NCBI GenBank assembly: GCA_030066785.1
Contig: JASJAZ010000062.1
Span: 1-35,310 of the forward strand
Length of the DNA stretch: 35,310 bases
Direction: 5' to 3'
Source: Desulfobacterales bacterium
GTDB lineage: Bacteria > Desulfobacterota > Desulfobacteria > Desulfobacterales > JASJAZ01
In this document: one piece after another, positions 7,737-17,809 of the stretch
Layout of the letters: the number at the start of each line of letters is the position of its first letter
Numbering within the stretch: the first letter of the stretch is position 1
Notes under the pieces: model-generated
Told to the model about the DNA's origin: nothing
The model's input: the letters and a program-made list of their open reading frames with translations, nothing else
Databases searched by the model: none
Position numbers and translations under genes: made by a program

Positions 7737-8219
7737 TTACGAAATCGAAATTATTTTTCCGCTAATACCGTTATCGATGGTGAGAATGCCAACGGAAGGA
7801 TGGCGTCGAAACAGAAATGATCCCGCAAAAGCGCCGGGGTTGAACATTAAAACGCCCCGTTTAATATGGTTGGTGGGTTTATGCGTATGTCCATACACAA
7901 TTGCATGAACATTATCAAAACGTTCTAAAACACGCTCTTCGATGTGACGTGGTGATCCCCATCCGTGAATCAAGCCAATTCTATAACCGTTTTGGCGGAT
8001 AATACGCTGTTGCGGGAGTTGCGCTTTGATGTTGCGTCGGTCCATATTACCTGCTACCGCAATAAGCTGTCTGCCCGCAAATGTTTCCAGTACCGACTCG
8101 TGAGTGATGTCTCCGGCATGCAACACGAGTGTTATATCTTTGAAAATAGTTTGATTTATTTGATTAATTTTTGCTGATGGTTGGCAAAGATGTGTATCGG
8201 AGATGACACCAATTTTCAT
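7737..8219 (-). CDS. YfcE/MJ0936-family metallophosphoesterase
   Basis: 160 residues, the usual size of the small calcineurin-like phosphodiesterases. The dinuclear metal ligands are all present: D8 and H10 in GVISDTH, D37 in LHAGD, N58 in GNMD, H85 in IHGWG, and H111/H113 in YGHTH. The family hydrolyses phosphodiesters; the physiological substrate is unknown for most members. It is the last gene of a minus-strand operon, 17 bases after the PilZ gene and just before a clear terminator. The partnership with PilZ and cNMP-like domains makes a role in nucleotide signalling possible, but this is inference; a housekeeping role is equally possible. Confidence 0.88.
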   Translation of the reverse strand: MKIGVISDTHLCQPSAKINQINQTIFKDITLVLHAGDITHESVLETFAGRQLIAVAGNMDRRNIKAQLPQQRIIRQNGYRIGLIHGWGSPRHIEERVLERFDNVHAIVYGHTHKPTNHIKRGVLMFNPGAFAGSFLFRRHPSVGILTIDNGISGKIISIS

Positions 8220-8236
8220 GTGGTCTCAATGGTTAT

Positions 8237-8596
8237 TTACTTGGATAGAAATGCGTTAATGAATTTTTTTAACGTTTTTAAGGCAGTTTGATCAATTTCA
8301 ATAAAATTGATGCCTGTTTCGTATTTATCGTTATGGCCCGGCCGCGAGTAAATTACCTCGCCTTTGATATCCATGAGATCATTTTTAAGGCCAATGGTTA
8401 ACAACACCAAATGTTCCTGGTCGATGGGAAAGTGGGTCTCTAGCAAAATGCCGGTTTCTGATACATTCAATGTTCGACCCATGGATTGCTTAATAATATT
8501 ATGATCTTCGTCGATGAGTACATAAGACAGGTGTAGCGAATCTACTCGTTCGTGCTTGCGCTTTTCTTCTTTCATTTTTTCCTCGTCCTGTGACAT
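8237..8596 (-). CDS. PilZ-domain protein
   Basis: 119 residues, essentially one PilZ domain. The c-di-GMP-binding signatures are recognisable: the basic KRKHERVD segment, which fits RxxxR with Lys for the first Arg (K14-x3-R18 or nearby), and the NVSETGILLE segment matching (D/N)xSxxG. The rest follows the expected beta-barrel pattern and ends in a short helix (LKTLKKFINAFLSK). It probably responds to cyclic di-GMP and acts through a partner. It is the third gene of an operon with an MglA-like GTPase and a DUF4388/cNMP-like protein, 32 bases after the latter. Binding ability should be checked because the first Arg is not conserved. Confidence 0.88.
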   Translation of the reverse strand: MSQDEEKMKEEKRKHERVDSLHLSYVLIDEDHNIIKQSMGRTLNVSETGILLETHFPIDQEHLVLLTIGLKNDLMDIKGEVIYSRPGHNDKYETGINFIEIDQTALKTLKKFINAFLSK

Positions 8597-8628
8597 GAAT
8601 TTAAGGTTTCATGGACAATGACATCCGA

Positions 8629-9807
8629 TCATTGTTTACGGACTTTTTGGGGTTGTGATGTACAAGCAATGGCTGATGTAACCGATATACACGTCGCTAT
8701 ACTGTCAATTAAATTCTGGAAGGTCGGACTCAGTTTATTATATTCTTTTTGCAATTGAACCGGATCGACTTTACTGGCTTTAAGATCCTTAGATATTAGA
8801 ACAGAAGCTGAATCGGGCTCATGGCCCATATCTAAAAACGGAATTTGGCCAAAAAAATCACCCTCGACAAGATCTACCAAAGGTACCAGGCCTGAATCGG
8901 ATTTGCGTACAATTGTGGCTTCGCCCTTAACAATCTTAAAGAGGCGCTGCTCTTTCTTACCTTGCTTTATATAGGGCTTTTTGTTGCTTAGCCGCTGTTT
9001 AAAGCTATTGTTGCCTGTCTTGATGGCAACCGCACTCTCAGTGGCACGCTTCAGACGTTGATCAAAACTGATGAGAAAATTTCTAAATTCAGAAGAGCAA
9101 ACGGCAAATTCCTTGGCAAGTCTTTGGGAATCCAATACGGCCAGTTGAACGTTGCCCACGGCCACGGCGGTGGCGCTGCGGATATTGCCTTGTACCAGAA
9201 ATGAAGACAAACTTCCAATAAAGGCGCCATTGCCCAGCCGAAGGATTGTCAAGGGACCGTCCGGGGTTTCTTTGATGATATCAATGGCGCCCTCTAAAAT
9301 TGCCCAAATCCAACTGCCATGCTGCCCTGTTTTAATAATTTTTTCGCCATCATAAAACGATTCTTCATCCACCACATACATGTAGTCAACCAGGGGGCCG
9401 TTGATAAAAGGTACCGATGACGACTTCCCTGGTGCGCTGGCTGTCAACTTTTCGGCCGTTACCGGTCCTAATTTCTCAATTTCGCCCTCATCTAGCATTC
9501 GGAGGGCATCCAGAATAATTTCCATGCGATTCTTTTTGATAACCTTATCAGAATCGACTGAATCTTGTGTAAAATCGAACTCTCCATCTAGCCAACCAAA
9601 TAGGGATAACAGAGCTTCCAAGCCTTGCTGCGAATTGTTGGATGCGTTAATCGGATTGCCTTTTGAAAGATAAATATAGCCGGGTCCAGTTGCATAGCGG
9701 CTGGTCAGCTTCAGTGTACCAGTTGCGCCATTGCTGCCAAGCAGCTGAAGAACATCGGCCAGATTTAAAAAACTGAGGTTGCCGGCTATATCAGAGTTGT
9801 TGCGCAT
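8629..9807 (-). CDS. DUF4388 protein with two cyclic-nucleotide-binding-like domains
   Basis: 392 residues with three parts. Residues ~5-110 match DUF4388 (PatA N-terminal type), seen in IAGNLSFLNLADVLQLLGSNGATGTLKL and LFGWLDGEFDFT. Residues ~140-270 form a first cNMP-like beta-roll (KIIKTGQHGSWIWAILEG, LRLGNGAFIGSLSSFLVQG, RSATAVAVG). Residues ~275-390 form a second (KPYIKQGKKEQRLFKIVKGEATIV, LVEGDFFGQIPFLDMG). The second roll lacks a clear phosphate-binding Arg-Ala pair (it reads EPDSASV), so nucleotide binding may be lost there. It starts 9 bases after the GTPase gene and is surely co-transcribed. In deltaproteobacteria DUF4388 often occurs with MglA-type GTPases, so it may be a regulator or partner of that GTPase (inference). 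Confidence 0.85.
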   Translation of the reverse strand: MRNNSDIAGNLSFLNLADVLQLLGSNGATGTLKLTSRYATGPGYIYLSKGNPINASNNSQQGLEALLSLFGWLDGEFDFTQDSVDSDKVIKKNRMEIILDALRMLDEGEIEKLGPVTAEKLTASAPGKSSSVPFINGPLVDYMYVVDEESFYDGEKIIKTGQHGSWIWAILEGAIDIIKETPDGPLTILRLGNGAFIGSLSSFLVQGNIRSATAVAVGNVQLAVLDSQRLAKEFAVCSSEFRNFLISFDQRLKRATESAVAIKTGNNSFKQRLSNKKPYIKQGKKEQRLFKIVKGEATIVRKSDSGLVPLVDLVEGDFFGQIPFLDMGHEPDSASVLISKDLKASKVDPVQLQKEYNKLSPTFQNLIDSIATCISVTSAIACTSQPQKVRKQ

Positions 9808-9816
9808 AAGGTTTAT

Positions 9817-10422
9817 TTAATTGGTCCACTGTAACTGTCTTTTTAGGTCTACCAGCGTCAATTTTAAGCACTCTTTCAGCGTAATACCAACCCCTTGCCC
9901 ATTAATGGCACTTGCCGGAAAAATGGGTGATTTGAGCTGCTTGTTCAAGTCGTTGGCCATATCTTCAATTGACATGATTGGAACCGTAAGGTCCCTTTTA
10001 TTAAATTGCATGACCAACGGTACCTTGAAAATACTTAGTCCATATTCTTTCAAATTGTTATGCAAATCCTTTAAGGACAGCATATTTTTTTCGCGACGCA
10101 CTTTTAACGAGTCGGCCACAAATACAAGACCATCCACACCCCGCAGGACAAGTTTGCGCGTCGAACTGTATTTCACTTGACCTGGAACCGTATAAAGCTG
10201 AACACGAACGTTGCAGTCCTTGATTTTTCCGAGACCCATGGGCAAAAAATCAAAAAACAGCGTACGATCGCCTTCAGTATTAATCGATACCATTTCGCCG
10301 GAAACTTGTTTGGTATAGGCTTTATGAACATATTCCAAATTGGTTGTTTTACCGCATCGGCCGGGTCCATAATAGACAATTTTGCATTCTATTTCGCGCT
10401 TCTTAGCGTTAAAAACAGCCAT
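9817..10422 (-). CDS. MglA-like small Ras-superfamily GTPase
   Basis: 201 residues, closely matching Myxococcus MglA in layout: P-loop G19-PGRCG-KT (residues 19-26), switch I with R53 in EGDRTLFFDF, switch II TVPGQ with Q82, and the base-recognition motif N141-KRD. The Arg and Gln that serve catalysis in MglA are kept at the same positions. MglA sets cell polarity and motility in myxobacteria by binding effectors in its GTP form. The usual GAP partner, the Roadblock protein MglB, is absent from this window. The gene starts a four-gene operon with DUF4388/cNMP, PilZ and phosphoesterase genes. CGGAG precedes the ATG by a normal distance. In a non-myxobacterium the cellular role is open: polarity, surface motility or pili are candidates. 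Confidence 0.93.
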   Translation of the reverse strand: MAVFNAKKREIECKIVYYGPGRCGKTTNLEYVHKAYTKQVSGEMVSINTEGDRTLFFDFLPMGLGKIKDCNVRVQLYTVPGQVKYSSTRKLVLRGVDGLVFVADSLKVRREKNMLSLKDLHNNLKEYGLSIFKVPLVMQFNKRDLTVPIMSIEDMANDLNKQLKSPIFPASAINGQGVGITLKECLKLTLVDLKRQLQWTN

Positions 10423-10442
10423 TGATGCTCCGTTGAACGATT

Positions 10443-10462
10443 ATCATACCGAAATCATACCA
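10443..10462 (-). promoter_or_regulatory. Probable promoter of the MglA-like operon
   Basis: On the minus strand an extended -10 (TGGTATGAT, plus-strand bases 10454-10462) is followed 11 bases later by a second GGTATGAT. No consensus -35 is seen, which is usual for extended -10 promoters. Transcription would start a few tens of bases before the GTPase ATG at 10422. Confidence 0.4.
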
Positions 10463-10797
10463 TATTGTGATAAAGATACCAAAATCAATTTGATCCCAAG
10501 CTATCAAATAATTGTCGCAAAAAATGGCAATGGAAAACTCCTATTACATTATCGGTTTAAACTAAGATTTCCTTATTATTTTTTCGGATCTACAAAAAGA
10601 GGCGGGAGCCGTTGCAATACTATTATCTATTTCCATTAGCTCATAGGCATCTGAAATCGCTTGCCATATCACACGTTTTGTCCGCATGCCGACAAGCCCT
10701 AACCTGCAACATCAATTTTCTGCTTATAATATCACATTTGTGGGAAAATGGTGTGAAAAAAAATATCTAAAGGCAGATGTTACGGTGAATCTATAGA
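10463..10797. other. Intergenic region, no gene seen
   Basis: About 335 AT-rich bases between the TPR gene and the MglA-like operon promoter. I see no convincing reading frame, no intrinsic terminator for the TPR gene and no known RNA. Confidence 0.5.
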
Positions 10798-12018
10798 CTA
10801 TAGTCGAACAATCTTGATGTCGAGGCAATAATCACCTTTTTTGGGCCCGGTATCAATCTGGGTGAGCCCGGAAACAACCCCTGCACCCATAAAAATGGCG
10901 ATGGAGGAATAAAATTGGATGTCTTCTAAGTGATCGCCTACTTTCAAAGCTTCCAAAAAATCGGCTTCCGCTTTGGCAATAATGAGACTAATCATATTGC
11001 CGGATTGAAAACTTACATCCAATTCAAACGATTGGGAAATCCCTGATTTGTCCTCAATTTCAAGAACGACAGAATTGATATCCAATACTTCTTCGGGAGC
11101 GACGCCTTCTATTTCCTCCGGCTTGGACTCAGCAACCGTCTCGGGTATGTTTGGCTCGGCTAATGGTTTAATTTCGGATGGCGCCTCGGATGGCGTTTCG
11201 GTCGCAGGCTCATTTTTAGGCAATTCCAACCCATCATCCGATTCGTTATCCAGTTCGACGACCAGTGAACTAATATCAATAAGCTCGGGCTCTTCCTCAT
11301 TTTTAGCAGGCGGTGACGGCGATGTTTCGACCACGGGCTCAGGATCGGCTGGTAATGCTGGCTCGGTGATGGATTCCGGCTCAGGTGGTGGTGGTTCCGG
11401 GACAGGTTCCGGCTCAGGTGCCGGTTGCGGAGCCGGAATGTTTAATGATGGCAGGGGCTCCTGTATTCCTTTTTTCTTAAATAAACCGTCTAAAAAGGAA
11501 TGCAACTTTTCTGATTGTGATGGCGTAAATAGATCATCATTGAGCCATTGGTCAAGTTGATCAACCGCCGTTTTAATGGCAGACAGCTCAACATGACACC
11601 GAAGTATATTTTTCGCCGAAACAACCCGGTACATTTTTCTTCTTAAAAGTTTGCGAAACTCTTCGATGGCGCTATCAAATTGGCCAAATTTAGCCAACGC
11701 TATCGCCCCCTCAAAGGCAACTTCATCCGGATTCTGACTTTGCGAAAAAGAAAATAATTGCTTGATAAGTTTTTTGGTGTGGGGTTGGACATCCTTGGTG
11801 GTGGATGCTTGTTCATCGGAATGATTTAAATTTTCAATCGATCGAATCCGTCTGGTGATCACATTGATAAGATTTTTACTTTTTTTAAGCTGATCATCGT
11901 TTTTAAGTATTTTCGCCGCGGAGAGATACTTTTTTTTGGCATCATCCAATAATCCCTGCGAATAATAAATCTCAGCTTCTTGAATAATAGCTTTTATTTG
12001 TTCTTTGGTATGCATCAA
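10798..12018 (-). CDS. TPR protein with a Pro/Glu-rich linker and a C-terminal beta domain
   Basis: 406 residues, probably cytoplasmic as no signal peptide is visible. Residues ~1-60 and ~90-200 are helical and look like TPR-type repeats (EAEIYYSQGLLDDAKKKYLSAA; ALAKFGQFDSAIEEFRKLL). Residues ~205-325 are a low-complexity linker rich in Pro and Glu with many PEP-type units. The last ~75 residues (from SFELDVSFQSGNMISLII) alternate like a small beta-barrel. Its ending resembles the tail region of some PilZ-like proteins, but the PilZ signatures are not present, so I do not call it PilZ. The gene is upstream of the MglA-like operon on the same strand, separated by 375 bases. An adaptor or scaffold role is plausible. 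Confidence 0.75.
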   Translation of the reverse strand: MMHTKEQIKAIIQEAEIYYSQGLLDDAKKKYLSAAKILKNDDQLKKSKNLINVITRRIRSIENLNHSDEQASTTKDVQPHTKKLIKQLFSFSQSQNPDEVAFEGAIALAKFGQFDSAIEEFRKLLRRKMYRVVSAKNILRCHVELSAIKTAVDQLDQWLNDDLFTPSQSEKLHSFLDGLFKKKGIQEPLPSLNIPAPQPAPEPEPVPEPPPPEPESITEPALPADPEPVVETSPSPPAKNEEEPELIDISSLVVELDNESDDGLELPKNEPATETPSEAPSEIKPLAEPNIPETVAESKPEEIEGVAPEEVLDINSVVLEIEDKSGISQSFELDVSFQSGNMISLIIAKAEADFLEALKVGDHLEDIQFYSSIAIFMGAGVVSGLTQIDTGPKKGDYCLDIKIVRL

Positions 12019-12235
12019 CTAATGTATCATCTATTTGGAAAAAACGGATGAAGTATCCGCAACCCTGAGGGCTATGCATAGTAGGCTAAACAAATTAATT
12101 TTATTATCATTTCCGGAGATAACAAGTCAATTTTTTAATCAGATAAAGTTTTTTTAATAATCGTATCGCTCATAACGAAAAAAAACTACTTTTTTATTAA
12201 CTACACGACACCTTTCGATAAAAAATTGAAATGTA

Positions 12236-12263
12236 TTGACATTCATCGCCATTATGTTATCAG
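12236..12263 (+). promoter_or_regulatory. Promoter of mdh
   Basis: A perfect -35 TTGACA at 12236-12241 is followed after 16 bases by TATCAG (4 of 6 matches to the -10 consensus). It lies in the 319-base divergent region about 75 bases upstream of the malate dehydrogenase ATG. The rest of that region holds nothing else I recognise. Confidence 0.5.
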
Positions 12264-12268
12264 ATTAG

Positions 12269-13273
<1,005 letters not shown>

Positions 13274-13286
13274 AAGTTATCGAAAA

Positions 13287-15107
13287 TTAGCCCCTTAGAG
13301 CCTTTTTAACGGCTTCAGCAATTTTAATATTTATACCGGGCAGTTGGCATATTTCTTCAGGTGCGGCTGCCCGGATTTTTTTTATGCTTCCAAAATGCGT
13401 CAGCAATAACTGTTTACGCTTCTTTCCTATTCCAGGTATGGTATCCAGTTGGGACCGCAGGGCACTTTTGGTTCGACGATGACGGTGAAACGTTACGGCA
13501 TAACGATGGGCTTCGTCACGGATTTGTTGCAAAAACAATAAAAGGTCGGGCTCTTTGCCAAAAGTGATCGGATTGCGTCTGCCGGGCTTATAAATCTTAT
13601 CTGCAGTCTCTTTTTTATTTATATCTTTTTTGGCAATGCTGATGAGATCGATTTGATGTTCAAGCTTCAATTTATCGATGACCTCACAGGCAATATTTAA
13701 CTGGCCCTTGCCGCCGTCCAGCATTAGCAAATCGGGATACGGCTCGCGTGACCCACCTTTTTTTTTGAATCGGCGCTGCAATATTTCTGCCATGGTCGCA
13801 TAATCGTTGGACATGGTTACCGTTTTTACACGATATTTACGATACATTGATTTTGCTGGTCGGCCTTTTTCATAGACAACCAGACCGGCAACCGCATTAG
13901 ATCCTCCTAAATTAGAATTATCCAAACATTCAATTCGATCGGGAAAGCGGGAGAGTTTGAGACGTCGCTGCAATCTCTGCAGCAACTCTTGGTTTTGGGC
14001 ATTTGCGTTTATCACATCTTTTAATTCATTATTCGCATTTTGATTGGCCATTTGAATGAGTTTGACCTTTTCACCTCTCTGGGGCCATTTGATATATGAC
14101 CGGGCACCTTTGCGGGTGTTAAGCCAACTCTCCATGAGGTCTCGATCTTCAATTGGCAACGGTACAATGATTTCTTCCGGTATGAAATGATTCTGCGCGT
14201 AATACTGGCGAATGAATGCTGCGATAGTGTCCGGCTCGGAATCCAACGTCTCAGTAAAATGAAAATGCCGCATGCCCACCAAAAAACCTCCCCGCACATA
14301 TAGCAATGTCAAAATAGTATTTGGTAACGATCGCGCCAAACCGATAATGTCCCGATCTTTAAAATCAGTTGTCACCGAAATCTGCTTTTCCAGTGTTTTC
14401 TCTAAAGCAAACATTTTGTTGCGCAACATCGCCGCTTTTTCAAAATCCTGAACTTCGGCGGCAGCCATCATCTCGGTTCGTATTTTTTTTATGAGACGAG
14501 GGGTCCGTCCCTTGAGAAACTGAATGACCTCTTGAATAATAGCATGGTATTCATCTCTATCAACATCTCGACAACACGGTGCCAGACAGCCGTCCATCTG
14601 GCAATGCAGACAGGGTCTGTTACGTCTTTTGGGTGCGCGGCTCCGACATTTTCGAATTCTAAATGTTTTATTGATTATTTTAAGTGTCTGACGCACCGCC
14701 TGGGCGGAAGTGAACGGTCCGAAATATAGCGCACCGTCTTTTTTGATTTTACGCACAATTTCCAGGCTGGGATGATCTTGGGTGATGTCCAAACGCAGAG
14801 AGGGGTAACGTTTATCGTCTTTTAAGATGACATTGTAGTGGGGTCGGTGCCGTTTGATGAGATTAGATTCAAGGATCAGAGCTTCTTTTTCGGTCTCGGT
14901 AATAATCGTTTCAAACGAATCAATTTTTTCGATTAAACGCGTGGTTTTTATGCCGCGGCCAGACTGGGATGAAAAATAGGAGGACAAGCGCTTACGCAAA
15001 TTTCTGGCTTTGCCCACATAAAGCACATCCCCGAGAGAATCCTTCATGAGGTAAACGCCCGGCTGATCGGATACGTTTGTCAATTGAGTTTTTAAATGCG
15101 GTTTCAT
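13287..15107 (-). CDS. uvrC: Excinuclease ABC subunit C
   Basis: Makes both incisions in nucleotide excision repair after UvrAB damage recognition. 606 residues, normal length. Domains: GIY-YIG nuclease at the N-terminus (QPGVYLMKDSLGDVLYVGKARNLRKRL), the four-Cys cluster around residues 155-180 (CRSRAPKRRNRPCLHCQMDG then CLAPCC), a UVR motif (EVQDFEKAAMLRNKMFALEK) that pairs with UvrB, the RNase H-like C-terminal nuclease (ECLDNSNLGGSNAVAGLVVY; LDGGKGQLNIA), and two helix-hairpin-helix repeats at the end (IPGIGKKRKQLLLTHFGS; LPGINIKIAEAVKKAL). It follows uvrB by 29 bases on the same strand, so the two form an operon. Confidence 0.96.
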   Translation of the reverse strand: MKPHLKTQLTNVSDQPGVYLMKDSLGDVLYVGKARNLRKRLSSYFSSQSGRGIKTTRLIEKIDSFETIITETEKEALILESNLIKRHRPHYNVILKDDKRYPSLRLDITQDHPSLEIVRKIKKDGALYFGPFTSAQAVRQTLKIINKTFRIRKCRSRAPKRRNRPCLHCQMDGCLAPCCRDVDRDEYHAIIQEVIQFLKGRTPRLIKKIRTEMMAAAEVQDFEKAAMLRNKMFALEKTLEKQISVTTDFKDRDIIGLARSLPNTILTLLYVRGGFLVGMRHFHFTETLDSEPDTIAAFIRQYYAQNHFIPEEIIVPLPIEDRDLMESWLNTRKGARSYIKWPQRGEKVKLIQMANQNANNELKDVINANAQNQELLQRLQRRLKLSRFPDRIECLDNSNLGGSNAVAGLVVYEKGRPAKSMYRKYRVKTVTMSNDYATMAEILQRRFKKKGGSREPYPDLLMLDGGKGQLNIACEVIDKLKLEHQIDLISIAKKDINKKETADKIYKPGRRNPITFGKEPDLLLFLQQIRDEAHRYAVTFHRHRRTKSALRSQLDTIPGIGKKRKQLLLTHFGSIKKIRAAAPEEICQLPGINIKIAEAVKKALRG

Positions 15108-15136
15108 GCTTACTGGTTTGCGATCATTTACTCAAC

Positions 15137-17131
15137 TTAGGTCTCCAGTACAAGTCTCTTCTTAAGGCGCCGAATTTGATCTCTGATTTCTGCGGCACGC
15201 TCGAATTCAAGTGCCTTAACTGCTCGCTCCATTTGTTCTTGTAACTGCTTAATGTAGCCGTCCAATGAATCAAAGTTATCAAATTCATGTAAATTTTCGG
15301 CAATATGCGGGGTCTGTTTATTTTCAGACGAATACAGCGATTCAAAGGTATCGACTATCGCTTTGGTAATGCCCTTGGGGGTAATGTTATGTGTTTGATT
15401 GTATGATTGTTGAATGGTTCGGCGCCGATTGGTTTCTTCTATAGCCGCTTGCATGGAGCGGGTGACCCGATCACCGTATAAAATAACTTTTCCGTTAATA
15501 TTGCGGGAAGCGCGTCCGAATGTTTGGATCAAAGATCGTGTCGATCGCAAATAACCCTCCTTATCAGCGTCTAAAATGGCCACCAGAGAAACCTCGGGTA
15601 TATCTAAACCTTCACGCAGCAAATTGATCCCAACCAAAACATCAAATTGGCCCAAACGCAAATTGCGGATGATGTCGATGCGTTCTAATGTATCGATTTC
15701 AGCGTGCAAATAGCGAACCCGTATCCCCAAATCAGCGAAGTATTCCGTTAAATCCTCGGCCATGCGTTTGGTTAGTGTGGTAACCAGTACCCGTTCTTGT
15801 TGTTGACAGCACTGAAGAATTTCTTCATGTAGATCATCGACCTGGTTTTTAGCACTTCGAACTTCTACCACAGGATCGATCAATCCGGTTGGCCGGGCGA
15901 TTAATTCGATTATCGCACCCTTTGATTGCTCAATTTCGTAATCACCAGGTGTCGCCGAAACATAAACCACCTGGTTGACACGTTCTTTGAATTCTTTAAA
16001 TTGTAGGGGACGATTATCAAGGGCTGACGGTAACCTAAAACCATATTCAACCAAGGTTGTCTTGCGTGAACGATCCCCCCGGTACATCCCGATTAATTGT
16101 GGCACGGCAATATGGCTTTCATCCAGAAACACCACAAAATCTTCGGCAAAATAATCAAGAAGCGTTGGTGGAGGGTCGCCGGCTGAGCGGTCAGTTAAAT
16201 GACGCGAATAATTTTCGATACCATTGCAATAGCCAAGTTCTTGAAGCATTTCTAAATCAAAATTAGTGCGCTCTTCTATTCGCTGGGCTTCGATAAACTT
16301 CTTTTGATCCTGGAAGTATTTTATACGGCCCTTTAATTCGGTAAGGATGGATTGAATTGCTGCTTTTTGGGTTGTCTTTGTGGTAACATAATGACTTGCG
16401 GGAAAAATGGTAACATTTTGTACTTGTCGTTTTATCTCACCACGTAACGGATCAATCTCTGCGATTGATTCAATTTCGTCACCAAAAAATTCTATTCTAA
16501 TCGCACAGTCTTCTTCATACGCTGGAAAAATTTCGACGCGATCTCCCCTGACGCGAAAAACGCCCCTATGAAAATCGACATCGTTGCGCTCATAATGCAT
16601 TGTCACGAGATTGCGTAATAACTCATCACGTACCAGTTCATCTTGGTTGGCCAGCGAAACACGCATGGATAAATAATCTTCGGGTGCACCTAATCCAAAA
16701 ATACACGAAACACTCGCTACTACTAGAACGTCCCGACGGGATAGCACTGAGCGGGTAGCAGAGTGCCGCAGTTTGTCGATCATGTCATTAATTGAGGAAT
16801 CCTTTTGGATATACGTATCAGATGACGGCAGGTACGCCTCTGGTTGGTAATAGTCATAATAGCTGACGAAATATTCAACGGCACTTTGCGGGAATAACTG
16901 TTTGAATTCATTATAAAGTTGAGCTGCAAGCGTTTTATTGGGCGCAATAATCAGAGCGGGTCTTTGTTCCCTGTTGATTACTTGGGCCATTGTATAGGTT
17001 TTGCCCGAACCGGTGACCCCCAGAAGAACATTATGACGCCGACCAGCGTGAAGCTGGCCTGCCAACGTTTCAATCGCCCTCGGTTGGTCACCGGCGGGTC
17101 TAAATGGAGAATTTAGCACAAATGCAGACAT
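15137..17131 (-). CDS. uvrB: Excinuclease ABC subunit B
   Basis: Helicase-like damage-verification subunit of nucleotide excision repair. About 664 residues, a normal length. Motifs: Walker [11 protein letters not shown], the beta-hairpin segment [18 protein letters not shown] that clamps DNA, the DESH box in [13 protein letters not shown], helicase motifs [15 protein letters not shown] and QTFGRASRN, and a C-terminal UVR motif ([21 protein letters not shown]) for UvrC binding. I place the start at ATG 17131; an in-frame TTG at 17140 is also possible, since AAAGG at 17145-17149 is 4 bases from the TTG and 13 from the ATG. A CTGTA-2-TACAG repeat lies about 200 bases upstream but does not fit a standard SOS box. 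Confidence 0.96.
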   Translation of the reverse strand: MSAFVLNSPFRPAGDQPRAIETLAGQLHAGRRHNVLLGVTGSGKTYTMAQVINREQRPALIIAPNKTLAAQLYNEFKQLFPQSAVEYFVSYYDYYQPEAYLPSSDTYIQKDSSINDMIDKLRHSATRSVLSRRDVLVVASVSCIFGLGAPEDYLSMRVSLANQDELVRDELLRNLVTMHYERNDVDFHRGVFRVRGDRVEIFPAYEEDCAIRIEFFGDEIESIAEIDPLRGEIKRQVQNVTIFPASHYVTTKTTQKAAIQSILTELKGRIKYFQDQKKFIEAQRIEERTNFDLEMLQELGYCNGIENYSRHLTDRSAGDPPPTLLDYFAEDFVVFLDESHIAVPQLIGMYRGDRSRKTTLVEYGFRLPSALDNRPLQFKEFKERVNQVVYVSATPGDYEIEQSKGAIIELIARPTGLIDPVVEVRSAKNQVDDLHEEILQCCQQQERVLVTTLTKRMAEDLTEYFADLGIRVRYLHAEIDTLERIDIIRNLRLGQFDVLVGINLLREGLDIPEVSLVAILDADKEGYLRSTRSLIQTFGRASRNINGKVILYGDRVTRSMQAAIEETNRRRTIQQSYNQTHNITPKGITKAIVDTFESLYSSENKQTPHIAENLHEFDNFDSLDGYIKQLQEQMERAVKALEFERAAEIRDQIRRLKKRLVLET

Positions 17132-17437
17132 TTTAAGCAAGTATCCTTTGCTCGCAAAACTTTACGCATAATTTTAGACGTTGTAGATTAAAAGGCAAAA
17201 ATACCCAAACCACATTTCAAATCAATATTTGTCAGATTATAGAAACGGTCAATCTTTTTCTTCAAAGACTTGGATTCTCCCTCTCAAGAAAGTGTTTTGT
17301 TCACACAGCGGCCTAAAAGATTTAGTCTCAAAGAATTCTGTAGATACAGTTTAATCAATCCACGTATGTAAGAAATCTTCATAATTTTAAAATTTTTCTT
17401 AAGAGACAAAAATTTTGTGCCGAAAAAATAACCAATA

Positions 17438-17446
17438 TGCTATAAT
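17438..17446 (+). promoter_or_regulatory. Extended -10 promoter, distal, of the paralogous gene pair
   Basis: TGCTATAAT is a perfect extended -10 (TGn plus TATAAT), needing no strong -35. A transcript would start near 17453 and carry a leader of about 360 bases before the first gene at 17810. Confidence 0.5.
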
Positions 17447-17492
17447 TCCATTAAAAATTAGGTCGGCGTTTTTTACGCATCAATACCAAAGC

Positions 17493-17522
17493 ATTCACTG
17501 CGACTAGGTACGTGCAGTGAAT
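17493..17522 (+). promoter_or_regulatory. Perfect 9-bp inverted repeat in the leader
   Basis: ATTCACTGC (17493-17501) and GCAGTGAAT (17514-17522) flank a 12-base loop. It lies between two promoter-like sites, 17 bases before a TTGACA. It could be a regulator operator for the proximal promoter or an RNA stem in the distal transcript. No U-run follows, so it is not a standard terminator. Confidence 0.5.
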
Positions 17523-17539
17523 CTAAAAGGGCATTTTAC

Positions 17540-17567
17540 TTGACACTTTTACTTGAGTCAGTATATC
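17540..17567 (+). promoter_or_regulatory. Proximal promoter candidate of the paralogous gene pair
   Basis: TTGACA at 17540-17545, a 16-base spacer, then TATATC (17562-17567). A leader of about 235 bases would follow, with a further inverted repeat TATCCC/GGGATA at 17695-17700 and 17724-17729. The rest of 17141-17809 contains no gene I can support. Confidence 0.45.
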
Positions 17568-17809
17568 TTGGTAGTAGATATATTGCTGATATTATTAAAT
17601 TACCGTTAATTTTTCGACAAGAAAATCACACGGTCTTTTTATTTTTTAGCGTGCCAGATTCGTGACGGCAGCAGTATTTGTATTTTAGCGATATTATCCC
17701 TCATCGTCAGTGATTGGCCATCTGGGATATTAGCAAATATATAGAACTTAAAAATTTGAGAGGAGACGTTCAATCCGATTTTTTTTAATCCAGCGAAAGG
17801 AAATGAATT

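Noticed and set aside
11048-11560. Ser/Gly-rich plus-strand frame of 170 codons
   Set aside because: It is the complement of the Pro/Glu-rich linker of the TPR gene; the Ser/Gly repeats follow from that low complexity.
17338-17349. CTGTA-2-TACAG as a LexA/SOS box for uvrB
   Set aside because: Spacing is shorter than the enterobacterial CTGT-8-ACAG box, LexA boxes in this group differ, and it is about 200 bases upstream of uvrB.
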